From assembly GCA_037975125.1 (NCBI GenBank), contig CM075853.1:73138109-73202108 (forward strand): 64,000 nt of DNA. The letters are read 5' to 3'. This document shows positions 1 through 12,579 of the stretch, piece by piece (positions within the stretch are counted from its first letter, which is position 1; each line of letters starts with the position of its first letter). The DNA comes from Latrodectus hesperus (lineage: Eukaryota; Arthropoda; Arachnida; Araneae; Theridiidae). The position numbers and the translations under genes were made by a program. The notes beneath the pieces are model-generated. The model was not told the DNA's origin. It ran no database searches and saw only the letters and a list, made by a program, of their open reading frames with translations.

Positions 1-194
1 TGTAAAATTTTAAATTTGCCAATATTTTTTAATTTATAAATTTTTTGCGTAATACATTTTAATTTTAAATATTTTACCTGCTTAACATATTATTATTACT
101 TATACAAGAGATACTTCATCTTAATTTTCTTAACTTTTATTTATTATTCTACTTGGAATAAATTTAAGATATACAAGTTTTCTCTCTTTTTTAG

Positions 195-272
195 GTGAAA
201 ACAATGACCCTAGTTGTACCAATGTGCTGACAACTTTAGCTGCTTTAGCTGAAGCAACTGCTCCCAATGCAT
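195..272 (+). CDS. GABPB1: GABPB-like exon A (activation-region segment)
   Basis: The acceptor is a T-rich tract ending TTTTTTAG at 194; the donor is GTATGC at 273. The first two bases finish a codon begun in an unseen upstream exon. The exon encodes ENNDPSCTNVLTTLAALAEA followed by TAPNA and one base of the next codon. The TLAALAEA block is the part I recognise from vertebrate GABPB. Reading through the donor would hit a stop, which supports the splice. Confidence 0.88.
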
Positions 273-3200
273 GTATGCAAATTAGTAACCTTATGATATT
301 ATTTCTTAAGTTAGAAACAAGTTATTAAAAATGAATGATAATATTTTTTGCAATTGTCATGTAAAAAAAAGGTTATCTATTTGCTAATATGTAAGTTGTC
401 ATAATTCTAAGATTATTCACTTATAACATTAGGGAATTGTAAAAAACTGTCTTTTAATGAAAAATTTTATAATTAAGTTTTTATTTGTTATACAAATATT
501 TCCAAATATTTTAAAAATAAAAGTACTAACTTAACAGCAAAGTATAGAAATAACCTCAAATTCCTTTCTGTTGTACCTATATTTGTATTTACTTAAAATT
601 TTTTATAAAGTGCTGTAAATTATTATTAATCAAATTACTAAATTTAATTAAATTTTTATAATAGTAAGTTGTTTAACTGTAAGGGAAGAAATGTTATATT
701 TTTGAAGTTGTTGAATCATAATATAAACCAAAGTTTGACGACGACTGTGAGGATGCATGCAGTTTTCCATTTACTTAGTGTAATCTGATGCAATTTTTAA
801 AATACAGCAAAACCTAGAGTTTATTATACAAAACTTAACTTTTGAATTTTTTGTAAATGCAATTAAAATTTTTTCCATTATTTTAATTCCTAATGTTCTT
901 ATTAAGTGTTAAAATTTACAAAAATTAAAAAAAAAAACAATTGATACATCTTAAAAAATTTTTGTAGATACTAATGTAGTCAGGAAAGATATCGATATTT
1001 AATAAATGATATGTGTTTTAGTTATAATAGATGAATTTTATAGCTGCATGCAGAACACTTACTCTTAAGGAACTTAAGACCTTTATTGTTTCATATATCT
1101 TGTGTGCAGTGACAAAAGATTGGGGGAAATATTGCATCTCCTTACCTGCTGTGTTGATAAGTTAAATTTGCATGTTTTATATTTCATATTTCTGTTAATT
1201 AATTCATGTAAGTTAAATTTTAAATAAGTGAGCATGCTGAAATGTGAAACTAAATCCTTATAAATAAAATCAAATTATAAAATATTTGGTTTTGAGTTTA
1301 TTACATGCAGTAAATATTCGAATGTGTATTATGTGTTAAGTCACAGTTATAATTATTTATTAAAGAAGACTCACAAATAAAAATCTGGTAATTAACACTG
1401 CTTTGTTTCTGATTTAACAATGATCATAATAACATTAAATGTTGACTGAGAGTATTAAAATGAAAAATGATGTTCAACATATTTTTATTTTTCTATCAAC
1501 TGTTACAAATCTTTGAAAACTGCTACAAATTGTATTTAATTAGCAGTCTGTCATATACTTTGAATTTAATTATTGTCATTATGTTGAAAGTAATTTTTGG
1601 CTTATTAGTGATGATACATAGTATTTGCTATTTCTATATCAAATTGAATTTACATTTTATTTTTTGTATTTCTTTAGAAATTATGAATTGTTAGAAATAA
1701 AAATTTGAGCATGTTTTTAAGAGTGAAAAGTTAATGAATTTATATTTCAAACCCATTTATATTATTTTAATGTCAAAAATTTACTTTCTTAGTGACTATT
1801 TTAGATTATAAACAAGTGATGTATGATATGTTCTATGGAATGATTAATTTAGAATCCAGATGTGTGATTAAAAATTTTAAATTACATGATCATTGTGATA
1901 GCTCTTTTCTGAATATGCTTCTTGAAACTCATTGCAGAATATAGTGAAAATATCAACATAAGATGCATTTAATTTGTCTACGGATTCACTATTTTTTTCC
2001 TTTTGATAAAAAACAATTTTTGAAAATACTTTTATATATCAATATTTTCCTTATGTTACTCTAGAAATTTGTGTGATATTCGTGTGAAAACTGAAGAATA
2101 TTTATCCCTTACAAATGACTTTCTTCTCCAAGTTTCTTACATGTCTTTGTTCTAAAGAATTAGTTCACTTCCAAAATTGATATTGATATCTGTTAATTGT
2201 TTCAAACATTAAGTTTTTTTATTCATTTGTTATTATTTTAAAATTTAGTCACAAAAAATTAATTAAAATTTTATATATTTTATACTAGAACCTTCAGAAA
2301 AGTATAATTTCATTAGTAATCCATATAATTAAAATTTTCCATACAAATGATATAATTTAAAATTATCAAAAATGTTTTTTCAGATTAGAGATGGCAGACA
2401 CATGGTGTGGTTTCAAATGTTAACTGTTATTAAAAATAACGCTTTTGGTAACATTTTATTTAAGAATTTCTCACCTTTAATTTTGATTCAATTCCAATAA
2501 TATGCTTAAATCAATGTTTAATTATAAGATTTGTATTTTTAATTTTTCAATAAAAATTAATATGGAAGTTGTAAAAATACTGATAAGTCTTTAAATTAAA
2601 ATATCATACTTTTTAAAAGAAAAAAAGATAAATAAAAACACTGTTATTGTTTTATTTAAGCTGGTTATAATTTCCACCAATTTAGAAAAATAATCCTTTT
2701 TGTAATGCTGAAAAGACTAATTTTGAAAGATGGTTTATTTCATTCATTTTGATTTACAAGTTTCAAGTGAATTCGAATTTTTTTACATAGTTTTGGTCAG
2801 TAGTATTGATATTCACTCAATTCATTGACATAATAAACTTAGATCTGAAGTTGTGTAAATTTTCTTTAGATGATAAATTTTGAAAAAATTTAAATGAAGT
2901 TTAATTTGACACACAAAATGAAGTAAATGTTAAGTAAAAGTACTGAGATTATGCTGTAAAATAAAATTGTTTATTATATTTGATATATAATACTAAGTTA
3001 TAACTGTATCACATTTTAACTTGTAATAAGATATTTATTTTTGCATATATTGATTTTATCCAATAACTGCTGCATTATCGACAATAATTTTTGCATTTCT
3101 TCCCACTGACTAGCACAATCTGGATGCTACTGATATATTTTTAATATTAACACTAGTTTAAACTTACCATTGCACAAAATTTAAATTTAGAATTATAAAT

Positions 3201-6200
3201 TTCATTATTAGTTTATCGCAAGTGTGATTTCTTTCTCAAATTTTTTCAAATGCTTTGCCTGTGTAACCATTATATAGTTCTTGGAATACATTTTAAATTT
3301 TAAAAATGTATAAAAAAATGTTACATTTTATAACTTCTTAATTTTATTTCTTTGAATGTTTTTCATTGCTAAGTACAAAAAGGATTATTTGTATCATATT
3401 GATTTTTAGCTATATCAACTTCAGAAGCCTTGAAATGGCTTGAAATGAATGGCATTACAATGCTACCTGCTGATAATAGTACAGTAGTAGCTTCTGCTCT
3501 TGAAGGAGGCCAGACAGTTTCTCTTACTGGTATGTACTTAATTATGCATTTAATGATAGTTTTTTTTTATATAAAGTTATCTCTATTTGTAGAGTTAAAT
3601 CTGTATTAAAATATCAGCTATTAAAAATAATTTTTATATTGTGAATAACTTTAGGTAATTCACTTAATTATATTTATTTAGCAATTATTTCAGAAGGACA
3701 CCTTAAATTATTAGAGTTGAATTTTCTATTAATGTTGTATTTATGTAAATTTGTTTTATCTACAGCTTTACAATTTTTGAATTTTTCTATACAATATTGT
3801 TATTTTTCAGATATCACTTTTAAATATATTGCAATAATTTAATTTAATTTGCATTTGCCTTTGATTTTAAATCAATTTGCATCCTTAGGCAGAAAATTTT
3901 TTATCTATTTAAATTTAACCTGTATAATTTTTATTCTGAGTGTGTGCTGTGTAATAACTTGCATTATATAAATGTGTAGGATTTCTGTAATATTTTAAAA
4001 TTTATCCCACAAATTTTATAAATATGGCATTAAAAGTATATTCAAAAATATAATAAAGTTTATTAATAGTTTTCCTTAAACAGAAAAAAATTTTCCTTTA
4101 TTTTTTAGAAGCTGGAAAACTTGCTTTGAGATTTGTCAAAAAACATCAAAATATAAATAAAAATTCTTTAAATGTTTCTTCAATCGTCCCAGAATCTACT
4201 CAAAGTGCATCTGTTACAAGCACCACATCTGCATCTCAGGTAATAACTTTCAAACTTTTCTCTGTTTACTGTGTACAGTTAATATTAAAAATTTTCAATA
4301 TATATATTATAAGGGCTATTTGATAATGCATACTTAAAATGTATGTAATTAGATTTTTATGTAATGTGTAAATTTTCCATGTGAAGCTTAATTTCTGTAA
4401 AGTTTGAGAATAGTATTGAAGTTCATGATTCCTAAAAGTTGAACTCAGTTTTGCCCTCTGAGTTGTAAAATTTAATTAAATATGACTTCATTTGGGTGTT
4501 TACTTTGAATTATATTTTTTGAGGGGGTTTTACATATCTCTGTAAAATTCTTAAACTAGATGTTAAATATTATGCGATTCTTTTCTAATCCTTTCTATAT
4601 CATATTTATTGATTAAAAAAATCGAGAACTAAATATTCAACAAATTATTTTGTGTTTTTAAACCTCTGAGTTTGATAAGTTTTGCCTCATATGTATTTGT
4701 GTGTGTTTTACTCTGAACTCATTCTCAGTTTTTCTATAATTCTTTTTACTGTTGAATTTTTAATATCAGATATATTTTATTAATTATTTTTGTTTATATT
4801 TGGAGAAATGTTGATTTAAAGCAGTATGGATAATAATTTTATAACTATATTAAATCATTATATTGTATATTACATTTATAATTCATAATTATATAAGAAA
4901 CAGAATGATATATTAAATTTATAATCTATTAAGTGTAACTGATAATGTTTATTTGGTATAAAAGATTTTAATAAAATTATGTAATAAATAATAAAATTTT
5001 AACTGTTATTAAAAGCATAGGAAATTTAGCAGAATTATATGAATCACTAAATTGGATTAATAAAATTTTATTTAGAATATCAGTTTAATGAATTTAGAAA
5101 TGACATTTGAATTTTAATACTTCTAAGGTAAAGTTTATCTCCATTTACTTTGCTAAAATAATAGCAATGTTCTAGAAAATTAAAATTTTTATTTTCATTA
5201 TTTGAGACAAATTTATTATATCTTACTTTTCTAGAAATGGATAATATGAATTATTTAGTAGTATAATGCATTCAGTGGAGATTTTATCATAATTTGTGTG
5301 AAATTAATTTATTACTTTTTTAACATTTATTAAAATTACATAATATTATATTAATTCAAAATTTATGGTTTCATCTATTAAATAAATAATCTATAAAAGC
5401 TGTTAGATTTATGTTTTTTCTGTATAAATACACTTGCTTATAAATGATACAAATATTATATAATTGCATCTCGTTGTTTGATAATCCAAAAAGTATCGTT
5501 TATTGTTTGATAAAGTTAGAAATCTTCATGATTCACTTGTTACAAAGGTTTTATTCTACTATTTTTCCAGAGAGTTATTACTATTGTGGCTGATCAAGCT
5601 CGAATACCGTCCATTATTTCATCTCCTCAGACCCCAATAGTTGTTTTAAATAATCAGCATGCAGGTGAGTTTTTTATAAATTGATGTAATTTTTTAGATT
5701 AAATATTTTTTTCTGTAGAATCAATGATATTTAATATTAAATATACAGATAGTGAAAGAAAGAAAATTTAAAAATTTTTCATTCTAAATTTGAAGGGAAA
5801 ATTATTTATTTGATATTTAAAAAAGCAGCTTATTAGGAAAGGATTTCTTTGTAGATGTGTATGTGATTATATATAATTTCCATGTAATGTTTAAAATATG
5901 ATCAGTTGAACAGAACAGTTGAATAATGCAAGTGTTCTTGAATGCAATGTAAAATCTTACACTTTCTTCATTATATCAACTTGAAAAGAAATTAAAATAT
6001 TATTCTGTTTACTTGTGTAGCTTCAACTGAAATTAAATTGATAGTTTATAAACATATGATTATGCAAAAAATAAAACCTTGCTAAAATAATTTTCCTCTT
6101 AAATTTATTTAACAAAAAAATTCTTTAAATTTTTCATTTAATTAACTTTTGAGAATAATTTTGACATTCACATCATATGTTAAGAATCAATAACAAATCT

Positions 6201-9200
6201 TTTAAATGTGAATGAATTTTTAGATGAGTTTTTTATGTATTTAACAATAAAAAAACAATGGTCAGTGTTCAGCTAATTTCATTTGTTTGTGTATATATAA
6301 AAACTTTACTTACTAATGTTAATAATGAATGTTATCCATGTTAATAATGAAATGTTATCCAGAATAAAATTTTTTATTATTGAAATTAAAGTTTTCTTCT
6401 ATTATGAGCTATAATATAAGAAATAAAATTAATTTCTATGGCTATATAAGATCATAGTTTAATATTTTATCAATCAAAATCAATAATAAATGAGTATCTA
6501 CAATTTATCTGTTTTGCCAATTGCTTGGTTAGTACTCTGGCATTTAATTCACATGTACTTGTGATTAACTTTGTAGATTTATATTTGTAGTGTTTTTTTT
6601 AGCTAATACAACTAGATGCATAAAATAGAAGTTAATTAAGAAAATATATTTCTTTATCATTGAAGACTTTAATAAGCAATTTCATAGATTTTAACTCAGA
6701 AAAAATAATTCTTTTAAAACTTTTATCTTGGTTTCATTTTCATATTTAGATGCTTCCTAAATATCACTAAATTATGTATATTATGGTTTAGAATTCCATT
6801 TTTATTATTTTTAGGTCATTTTAATTACAGTTGAAAAATCCAGCTGAACTTTAAGCAATTAAAATGTGCAAGTTCTTTATTGCTTTAATTTTAACCTCTT
6901 GTTAAATTTATGTGGTTAGGTATTAATTTAATAATTTTATCAAAAGTTTTGTTTTTCATTTAAATTATTTTCCAAAATCCTTTTACTTTAAAGTACTAAA
7001 AGTATTATTTTATTGTGTTTACTTTAAGCAATATATAATGCTTTCTTTCTCCACAAAAGCGATATTTTTATTAAAATTTTTTCTACATGTAAATTATTTT
7101 CTAAAGAAATATCAGCATCATAATCTAATACTGGAAGAAAAAATGAATGCATGTAATTAATTATTTTTGAAAAGTTGACAAATTTTTTATAAATAGTTTT
7201 TTAGCATTTTCAAGTTACAATATATGAAATTTAATATTTAATACTTAATATAGATTTTATTGTAAGTATGCTAGAGGAAATAAATATAAAGTGTAAAAGT
7301 CCTTTCTGAAGTATCATAAATATTTAATTTTGACAATTGATCTTTACAAATTGATGGTAAATATTAACTTTGATTAATGTCAATTATAATTTTGATGAAT
7401 TCATATTATATTGTTCTATAAACTGATAGGATTTGTTTAAGAATGATACCAAAAGTAGATATTTTCTATATACAATTAAAAATAGTTAATTAAATTTTGT
7501 AAAATCATATAATAATCATACTCAAAAAATCTTTCTAATAATTTATATTGTATTGTGAAAAGATTAAATAGATCGTAATCTTTAATGCTAAAGCAATCAG
7601 AGTTTTTTTGGTACTTAAAATATTAAACTTATTGTAATTTTTTTGCTATAACTATGTGTAATTATTATTTTATTTTTATATGCAAAAAATATTAGTCCTT
7701 TTGAAATGTGATTTATATAAAGATAACTAACAAAATATCCAACTTTAAAAATCATATTTTTTAAGATTAACTGAAATACAGCTTTTAACATTCTGAAAAA
7801 CAATCAATAATAGAATTTTATAAAAATATATATTCCTGCACCAAAACTGAAATGACTTTTTATAATTGTTTTTGTGTTTACACTTGTCAAATAAGGATGT
7901 TGATCTTCCTAAATATTTTTTGTTTGCTGATTGCATCCTAAATATGGTTATAAAAAATTTTAGGAAGGACATATATTATTTGTTCTAATTGTTTTTGGTT
8001 GAATCTAAATTCTATATTCTTTTATATTACATAATAATGTCTTCTCTTTTTAAACCTCAGTTATACAGTTGTCTTGAAATAGTTAAGATAAATGTACATT
8101 ATGTTATAAAATTTATTACTTTAATGAATAGTATCAAATGTTTTTTCTTTGTTGTATTTTTAAAATTAAAATTCTAATGTGTAAACTATAAACTTAGTTT
8201 GAAGTAAAAAAAAAAGGCTAATTTAACATTGGTTTTTTTATGATTATAATCATATATTATGTTTATTTTCAATTCATTTACTACATATTTCCTTATTATA
8301 TATTAAATATTCATAAGTATTGTATGCCACATTGTAACTATACATACTTATTCTATGCAGCTGTTATTTTAAAGTCAAATACAATTAGAGAGATTTTGAA
8401 TGGAGGACAGTTAGGATTTTAGATAATGTGTTATTTGTACATATCTGTTTCAAGAATGTTTTACATTTGACTTTGGATAACAGGTATAATAAACAAAGGT
8501 ATAGGCCAAATTAAAAAAAAAATAATGCACAAATCTCAAAGAAAAAAAAGTCTTTATGTGTACAGTGGTTGTGCTCACAGTAAGAGGTTGGAAAAAAATA
8601 TGTTAAAACAACTATCATGACAGAAGTAGTTAAAAGTTCTTTTTAAAGTGTTCATAGGATGATAAAAGAGGAAATTTCATGTAAAATATTTTTCTAAATT
8701 TAAAGTATATTGAAGCTTTATTTTGTTTTGTTAATATTTTTTGGTGATAACACTTCTTGATTATAATGGTATTTGTATGTATGTATTACATATAATAATA
8801 TTTTATAAATATTTTAGTATTTTTTGATACTTTTATATCCATTTTTTTAAAATTTGTATTCTAATTAAAGATTCAAGTTCCGGTGTACAAAGAATTGAAA
8901 TTAATCAAATTAAGAGAGAGAATGATACAGAAGCATGTAATGGGAATGCAGTGAGTATTAAATTTCTTACACGTGAGATGTTAGCTACTGTCTTTCTCGG
9001 ATTTACTTTTATGAATTTTTAAATTTACTTATTTTGTTTTTCAAAATAATCTTTTTGAGTATTTACCAGTAGCTTTTTTACTTTTTATGATTAATAATAA
9101 GTTGATAATTTTTGTAATTTTTTTTGTTATTTGGGTTCATTTTTACATTATTGAGTTACAATTTATTTGTTCAACACACTAGACCCTGTGACATTAAAAA

Positions 9201-11687
9201 TCAGGTGTTTTTCCTACTTATTTTTGTAAATATTTGTTCGTTTTCATTAGTTGTGTAGTAAGTAATTGTTGCATAGCAATAAAAATGGTCAAAATTTGGT
9301 TGATTACAATAATTAAAAAAATTACATTGTCAAGAATTTTTTCAGCTATTCTATATTAAATCGAAATTCCATTTTATAATTATTAATTCATATTTATATT
9401 CCAATTGTATGATAATTGAGATAAATTCTATGTACAAATATTTGAAACAAGTTTGCTTCTCACAATTGAGTTTTTAAAATTCAACTATTGTAATCTTTTT
9501 AGTTGTTAGAACTTATCAAATTGAAAATTGTCTGTATTTTTAAAAATAATTCTTAAAATTTAATTATACTACTTTAATTTAATTATTTTGATATTTTTTG
9601 TATGTGAATTTACTTTGTAATTATGTAAACTTTAACAATTTTGTTTTCTCTGAACTAAATTTTTGTTTAGCTTCTTTCACTTTCGTTAGAAAATAGATAA
9701 AATAAAAAAATGTTTTCATCTCTCGTCAGTTATAGTTAAATATTTATATTTTTCATATATAATATTATAATCTGCATATATATTGAGAAACTATTTAATA
9801 TCATTTGTTACACTCAATAAATAGCAAGAAATTAATTGTTTTGAATTTATTTTATATTAAAATTTTTAAGAATTTCAACATGGTAGGCTTTTTAAAGCAA
9901 TCAGAATTTATTTTTAATCTTCAGGTATGAATTTAGATGTAAGGCTATGTTACATATATTATAAGTTAAGTATGCATTTTTTTATATTTTCCCTGTGAAT
10001 TGTAAACTTTATAGTTTCCTTTTTATTAGCTGTATCATTTATTTTATCTGTAATAATATTAAAAGCATGATTTTTAAATTTTTATTTTCTATTAAAATCA
10101 GAATAATTTTATTTGGAAAATTGTTAAATTTAATTTTTGACTTTTCATTAGTATTGTAAAGCAGAATTTTTTGAATGTTCCAGATAAGATATTACAAAAT
10201 ATTGATTCATTCATTTTGTATTTATATTTATTTATAGTGACTTATATTCATTTATAGTTATGATTATTATAAAAATTATTACAGATAATATAGATGCTCT
10301 GTTTTGACAATAAGTAAAGTTAATAACATAAGATTCATTTTCTATGGTGGAAATTAATTCACAAATATGCATAACAAAATGCAAGTTTATTTCTTTCATT
10401 TTAGGAGGCTGTTAGATTGTTTTTTCTCTTTATTATTATTTTTTTGTGCTAGATTTCTAATTTGACTGAAACTTATACCAAGTTAGCAATTAAATAGATT
10501 TCATTCTGGCCTCTTAGTCTCACCTTAATTTTGTAATTTTTTAAATGTTTGTTTTAAAGACTACGGAATTATGTGGTTGCATTTTATGATTTAACTTGTT
10601 TGATATTTTTCCATTTATCAAGTTTGAATTGAAAGAAAATTTGCCTGATTAATTATATTTTTTTCATACAAAAAACAATCATAACAAAACATTTTACACA
10701 ACTTTTTATGTTGCATATATTTTTTTATTTTACCTGAACTGTCTAACTGCCTTTTAACTATCTCTTTTTTCTTATAATTTTTAGTTAATGAAAACCATTT
10801 AAATATGAGAAGCTAAAATCAAAACATTCTTTAACTTCAAAAAATTCCTAGTCATTGATTTTCCCTGTGGCTGATAACTGTGTTTTTACACAAAAGGTAT
10901 CTAGAAACAGGAAAGAGAATAACATTCCTATGGGTTAAAAATTAGCCGGCAATATGGAGAATGGCTAGATATGTGAAAAGAATAGGAAATGAGATATGTT
11001 AGCCACAAAATTCAAGATGATAACATATGCAGAAAAAATTCTGTGTTTCCTGGGACTCTTCTTAAACTAAGTGTTTTCTTAAAAATATACTTGTTGCAAT
11101 TCACTCTCAGTAAAAATTATTTTGTGATGGAATAATCATATTTATTGTACTGTCAAGACTAAGGATCTTAAAAACTACATGGAACAAATAATTTCATATT
11201 TACCATGTGTTGTTTTGCACCATTTCTTTTTTTTTTTTTTCGTTTTGCTTTCATTTGCATTAACTAGGAAAATATTTGTCACTGAATTAAGTTTAGTAAT
11301 GTAATTTATGTTTTTAAGTAATTTTATAAGTTTATAAATTACACTAGAGTAGTAAAAGTTGCCTTGTAAAATAAATATTAGGACATAAACATTGATGTTT
11401 ATTTTTTTACATGTAATATTTTCTTTTGTTTTTCATAGTTCCTTTATGAGGTTGATGAATACTTTATTCAAATATTAATATTAACACAAAATATGTTTAG
11501 CATAAGATATGTATTAACACAAAATATGTTTAGCAAATCATTCTCAGAATGTATAATCTAAAGAGTAAAATTGTCTTTTTGCAAGGTTACCATTTTAAAC
11601 ATTCAAGCAAAAATGTCGCTAGTAAGTGTCTCCTGATTTTTTCACTCAAAATCAGTAGAATCTACTGATTTTTTTCCCAAAGTTGGC

Positions 11688-11757
<70 letters not shown>

Positions 11758-12111
11758 GTTACATTGCAATTATATTAATCATTTTAATATTTTTGAATTG
11801 TTTATGATTAATATTTCTTAAATGATAAAAACAATTTAGTGGATTTAAAAATCAAACTTTTGCTTAAAAATATTTATCTATTTGTATTAGCCAAATGTAT
11901 TTTGATGATATTTGTTATTTTTGATTATTCTTTATGTTTCTTATTGTAGGATGATGTAGAAGATGAAAGCTTAAAATTGAAGAAAGAATTAGAAAAAATC
12001 AAAAAAGTGGCAGAATTGTATAAAGCTCAGTTAGTTCAAAAAGAATATGAAGCAGAACAATATCGAAAACAGTTGGAACAGATGAAAACACTTCCAAGAG
12101 TGGAGAAATAA
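195..12111 (+). CDS. GABPB1: GA-binding protein beta-like transcription factor, last six coding exons (partial at 5' end)
   Basis: Six spliced exons give about 220 residues ending at a TAA at 12109-12111. The family supplies the activation, nuclear-import and dimerisation part of the GABP/NRF-2 complex; DNA binding comes from the ETS-domain alpha subunit. Seen here, in order: a segment containing VLTTLAALAEATAP, close to the human GABPB1 activation region; a segment containing VITIVADQ, like the human VITIVTD stretch; RIEINQIKREN, resembling the human IEIIENRVES stretch; and a C-terminal zipper with LVQKEYEAEQYRKQLEQM, very close to human LLKKEQEAEAYRQKLEAM. Exon phases chain without conflict (phase 1, 1, 0, 1, 0), and every junction has AG/GT borders. 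The ankyrin repeats that bind the alpha subunit are not in the window, so the gene continues upstream. Introns are 3137, 579, 1331, 3206 and 2999 bp. Assignment is strong; whether other exons are skipped or alternative cannot be seen. Confidence 0.9.
3410..3529 (+). CDS. GABPB1: GABPB-like exon B
   Basis: The acceptor is GATTTTTAG just before 3410; the donor is GTATGT at 3530. Joined to the previous exon it reads SISTSEALKWLEMNGITMLP and continues to a segment ending QTVSLT plus one base. It is 120 nt long and keeps phase 1 to phase 1. I cannot place this segment exactly on the vertebrate protein; it lies where the less conserved linker would be. Confidence 0.82.
4109..4239 (+). CDS. GABPB1: GABPB-like exon C
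   Basis: The acceptor is TTTATTTTTTAG before 4109; the donor is GTAATA at 4240. With the leftover G it starts EAGKLALRFVKKH and ends in a Ser/Thr/Ala-rich stretch (SASVTSTTSASQ). It is 131 nt long and ends in phase 0. An ATG-initiated 65-residue reading that starts at 4126 and runs past the donor is only an open-frame artefact. Confidence 0.82.
5571..5664 (+). CDS. GABPB1: GABPB-like exon D (VITIV motif)
   Basis: The acceptor is TTTTTCCAG at 5570; the donor is GTGAGT at 5665. It encodes RVITIVADQARIPSIISSPQ followed by TPIVVLNNQHA. The VITIV...I.S...PIVV spacing parallels the human activation segment (QQVITIVTDG and the later QPIIVTMPDG). 94 nt, phase 0 in and phase 1 out. Confidence 0.88.
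8871..8950 (+). CDS. GABPB1: GABPB-like exon E (basic/NLS-side segment)
   Basis: The acceptor is CTAATTAAAG at 8870; the donor is GTGAGT at 8951. It encodes a Ser-rich start, then VQRIEINQIKREN and an acidic end (DTEACNGNA). It matches by position and pattern the vertebrate RQCIEIIENRVES segment between the activation region and the zipper. The acceptor has a weak pyrimidine tract, but phase agreement with both neighbours fixes it. Confidence 0.83.
11691..11758. repeat. (TA)n microsatellite
   Basis: About 68 bp of TA dinucleotides interrupted by two TG steps near the 3' end, in the last intron of the GABPB-like gene. Confidence 0.95.
11950..12111 (+). CDS. GABPB1: GABPB-like terminal coding exon (leucine-zipper-like coiled coil)
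   Basis: The acceptor is TTCTTATTGTAG at 11949, in phase 0. It encodes 53 residues and TAA. After an acidic DDVEDES start comes a continuous charged heptad region (LKKELEKIKKVAELYKAQL, then the KEYEAEQYRKQLEQM block), the homologue of the GABPB dimerisation zipper used to form the alpha2-beta2 tetramer. This exon gives the strongest single match to the family in the gene. Confidence 0.93.
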   Translation, partial: DDVEDESLKLKKELEKIKKVAELYKAQLVQKEYEAEQYRKQLEQMKTLPRVEK

Positions 12112-12244
12112 TATTGGTGGAGGAGATATTCCCATATTTTTATTCATTGAACTTGTACAGATTTTTTGTAAATATTGTATCACATAATTCATTGTTTCCA
12201 TTAACTTTGTGCAATCACTATTTTTACTTCTATAAAAGCAATGG

Positions 12245-12250
12245 AATAAA
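12245..12250 (+). promoter_or_regulatory. Candidate poly(A) signal of the GABPB-like gene
   Basis: AATAAA lies 134 bp after the stop codon, within GGAATAAATAAGC. A second AATAAA at 12574-12579 is a later alternative. In sequence this AT-rich such hexamers are common by chance, so position is the main support. Confidence 0.45.
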
Positions 12251-12579
12251 TAAGCTTTTATGTTACAATTTCCTGTATTATTTAAAAGGTAATTTTTTAT
12301 AATTATCATCTATTTAATTTACCGCTTCAGTGAAAGTTAAATCAACCGAAAATATGCATTATGTGTTATTTAACACATTGGTTATTGTACTTTAAAATAT
12401 GATACTATTAATTACTAAGCAAAACAATAGAAATCATATTAAAAATCATTTCTTTTTTTAAAAAAATTAATAAGGGAAATAAAAAAAATATCTAGGGAAT
12501 ATTAAGTTTAATAATTGAAGTTTCTTGTCAAAATTTGGCAGTTTGAAAAAGGTTAAGATATCCAAATATTTTAAATAAA

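Larger units (their letters stand above)
273..11949 (+). other. Introns of the GABPB-like gene
   Basis: The five introns (273-3409, 3530-4108, 4240-5570, 5665-8870, 8951-11949) are AT-rich and contain no convincing transposon or RNA gene. A (TA)n array sits in the last intron about 190 bp before the terminal exon. Open frames of 60-92 codons in these introns have the skewed composition of random AT-rich DNA. Confidence 0.7.

Noticed and set aside
1467..1694. 75-codon hydrophobic frame in the first GABPB intron
   Set aside because: A Phe/Leu/Ile/Tyr-rich frame expected from AT-rich intron DNA; it has no conserved pattern.
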